A stretch of DNA of 64,000 bases from Bacillus sp. FJAT-22090 (lineage in GTDB: Bacteria > Bacillota > Bacilli > Bacillales_A > Planococcaceae): contig NZ_VEBK01000005.1 of assembly GCF_007676755.1 (NCBI RefSeq), positions 62,001-126,000 on the forward strand, given 5' to 3'. The notes under the pieces were generated by a model, which saw only the letters and a program-made list of their open reading frames with translations, was not told the origin of the DNA and ran no database searches. Below are positions 63,841-64,000 of this stretch, piece after piece; position 1 is the stretch's first letter; each line of letters begins with the position of its first letter. Position numbers and translations under genes: made by a program.

Positions 63841-64000
63841 TTAAGCTTCTGAAATCTTACTTTGCGTTTTTACTACAGGAATTTCTACCGTATCTTTTTC
63901 CGGACGTTTGGACCAATAAGTTGCTAAAATTGGACCTGAAATATTATGCCAAACGGCACCTAGTGCACTCGGTAAAGCAGCCAGAGGTCCCAAATGAGCT
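63841..64000 (-). CDS. Bile acid:sodium symporter-family protein (C-terminal end only)
   Basis: The last 52 residues of a membrane protein enter from the right edge. [25 protein letters not shown] is the final transmembrane region of the BASS/YocS-type symporters (AVWHNxSGxILAxYW), split here over residues -43 to -19 from the end. A charged tail rich in Lys, Val and Thr follows. The substrate cannot be told from this piece. A strong terminator follows the stop codon. Confidence 0.7.
   Translation of the reverse strand, partial: AHLGPLAALPSALGAVWHNISGPILATYWSKRPEKDTVEIPVVKTQSKISEA

Overview
The window comes from a low-GC, endospore-forming Firmicute. An alpha/beta-type SASP gene with a sigma-G-like promoter, strong AGGAGG ribosome sites, TTG/GTG starts, an ATT-started infC, a T-box and an L20 leader all point that way. 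Gene order closely follows the Bacillus subtilis ezrA-to-ysdC chromosomal backbone. Together with GC-rich interspersed repeats, a probable amino-acid ligase for peptidoglycan and AT-rich coding sequence, this suggests the Planococcaceae (Psychrobacillus/Sporosarcina/Lysinibacillus-like). The genus is inference.

Layout. 1-13.7 kb: hisJ (partial), ezrA, cysteine desulfurase, thiI, sspA, an acyl-CoA synthetase, rarD, nadK, sppA, an RDD protein, tpx, a ytxK-type methyltransferase, ackA and a universal stress protein. 14.8-24.5 kb: ald, a crcB pair, an M24 peptidase, ytkL, ytoI, ytpI, nrnA and dnaE. 24.5-30 kb: a FadR/GntR regulator in one operon with accD-accA, then pfkA and pyk. 30.6-39.7 kb: fxsA, ytvI, citZ-icd-mdh, a MaoC-like protein, phoPR and an ATP-grasp ligase. 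40.6-51.6 kb: hflK-hflC, polA-mutM-coaE, gapB, speD, nrdR and dnaB-dnaI. 51.6-55.7 kb: T-box-thrS, then L20 leader-infC-rpmI-rplT and ysdA. 56.4-63.6 kb: ysdB, an accessory cassette, a DUF2207 membrane protein, ysdC and argF. The right edge holds the 3' end of a bile-acid/Na+ symporter-like gene.

How the genes work together. Most are housekeeping: glycolysis and gluconeogenesis (pfkA, pyk, gapB), TCA (citZ, icd, mdh), fatty-acid initiation (accDA), replication initiation and repair (dnaE, dnaB, dnaI, polA, mutM, nrdR), translation (thrS, infC, rpmI, rplT), and envelope and stress functions. Many control sites are readable: a cre box at citZ, CcpN-like boxes at gapB, a 17-bp GntR palindrome over the accDA promoter, an ARG box at argF, a sigma-W promoter at ysdB, and a speD leader able to hide its own ribosome site.

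Unusual content. (1) A dimeric (all-alpha) dUTPase gene at 56.9-59.4 kb is split. Between the fragments sits a three-gene cassette of a trimeric dUTPase, a DUF4062 protein and a diverged uracil-phosphoribosyltransferase-like protein. This looks like non-orthologous displacement of one dUTPase by another that brought a possible nucleotide-centred conflict module with it. (2) Four intergenic repeat elements of about 0.6-0.8 kb (13.8, 30.0, 39.9 and 55.7 kb), in both orientations, have terminal inverted repeats, conserved hairpin modules and a core of degenerate repeats phased at exactly 21 bp. I saw no rRNA or tRNA genes, CRISPR array, transposase or prophage.
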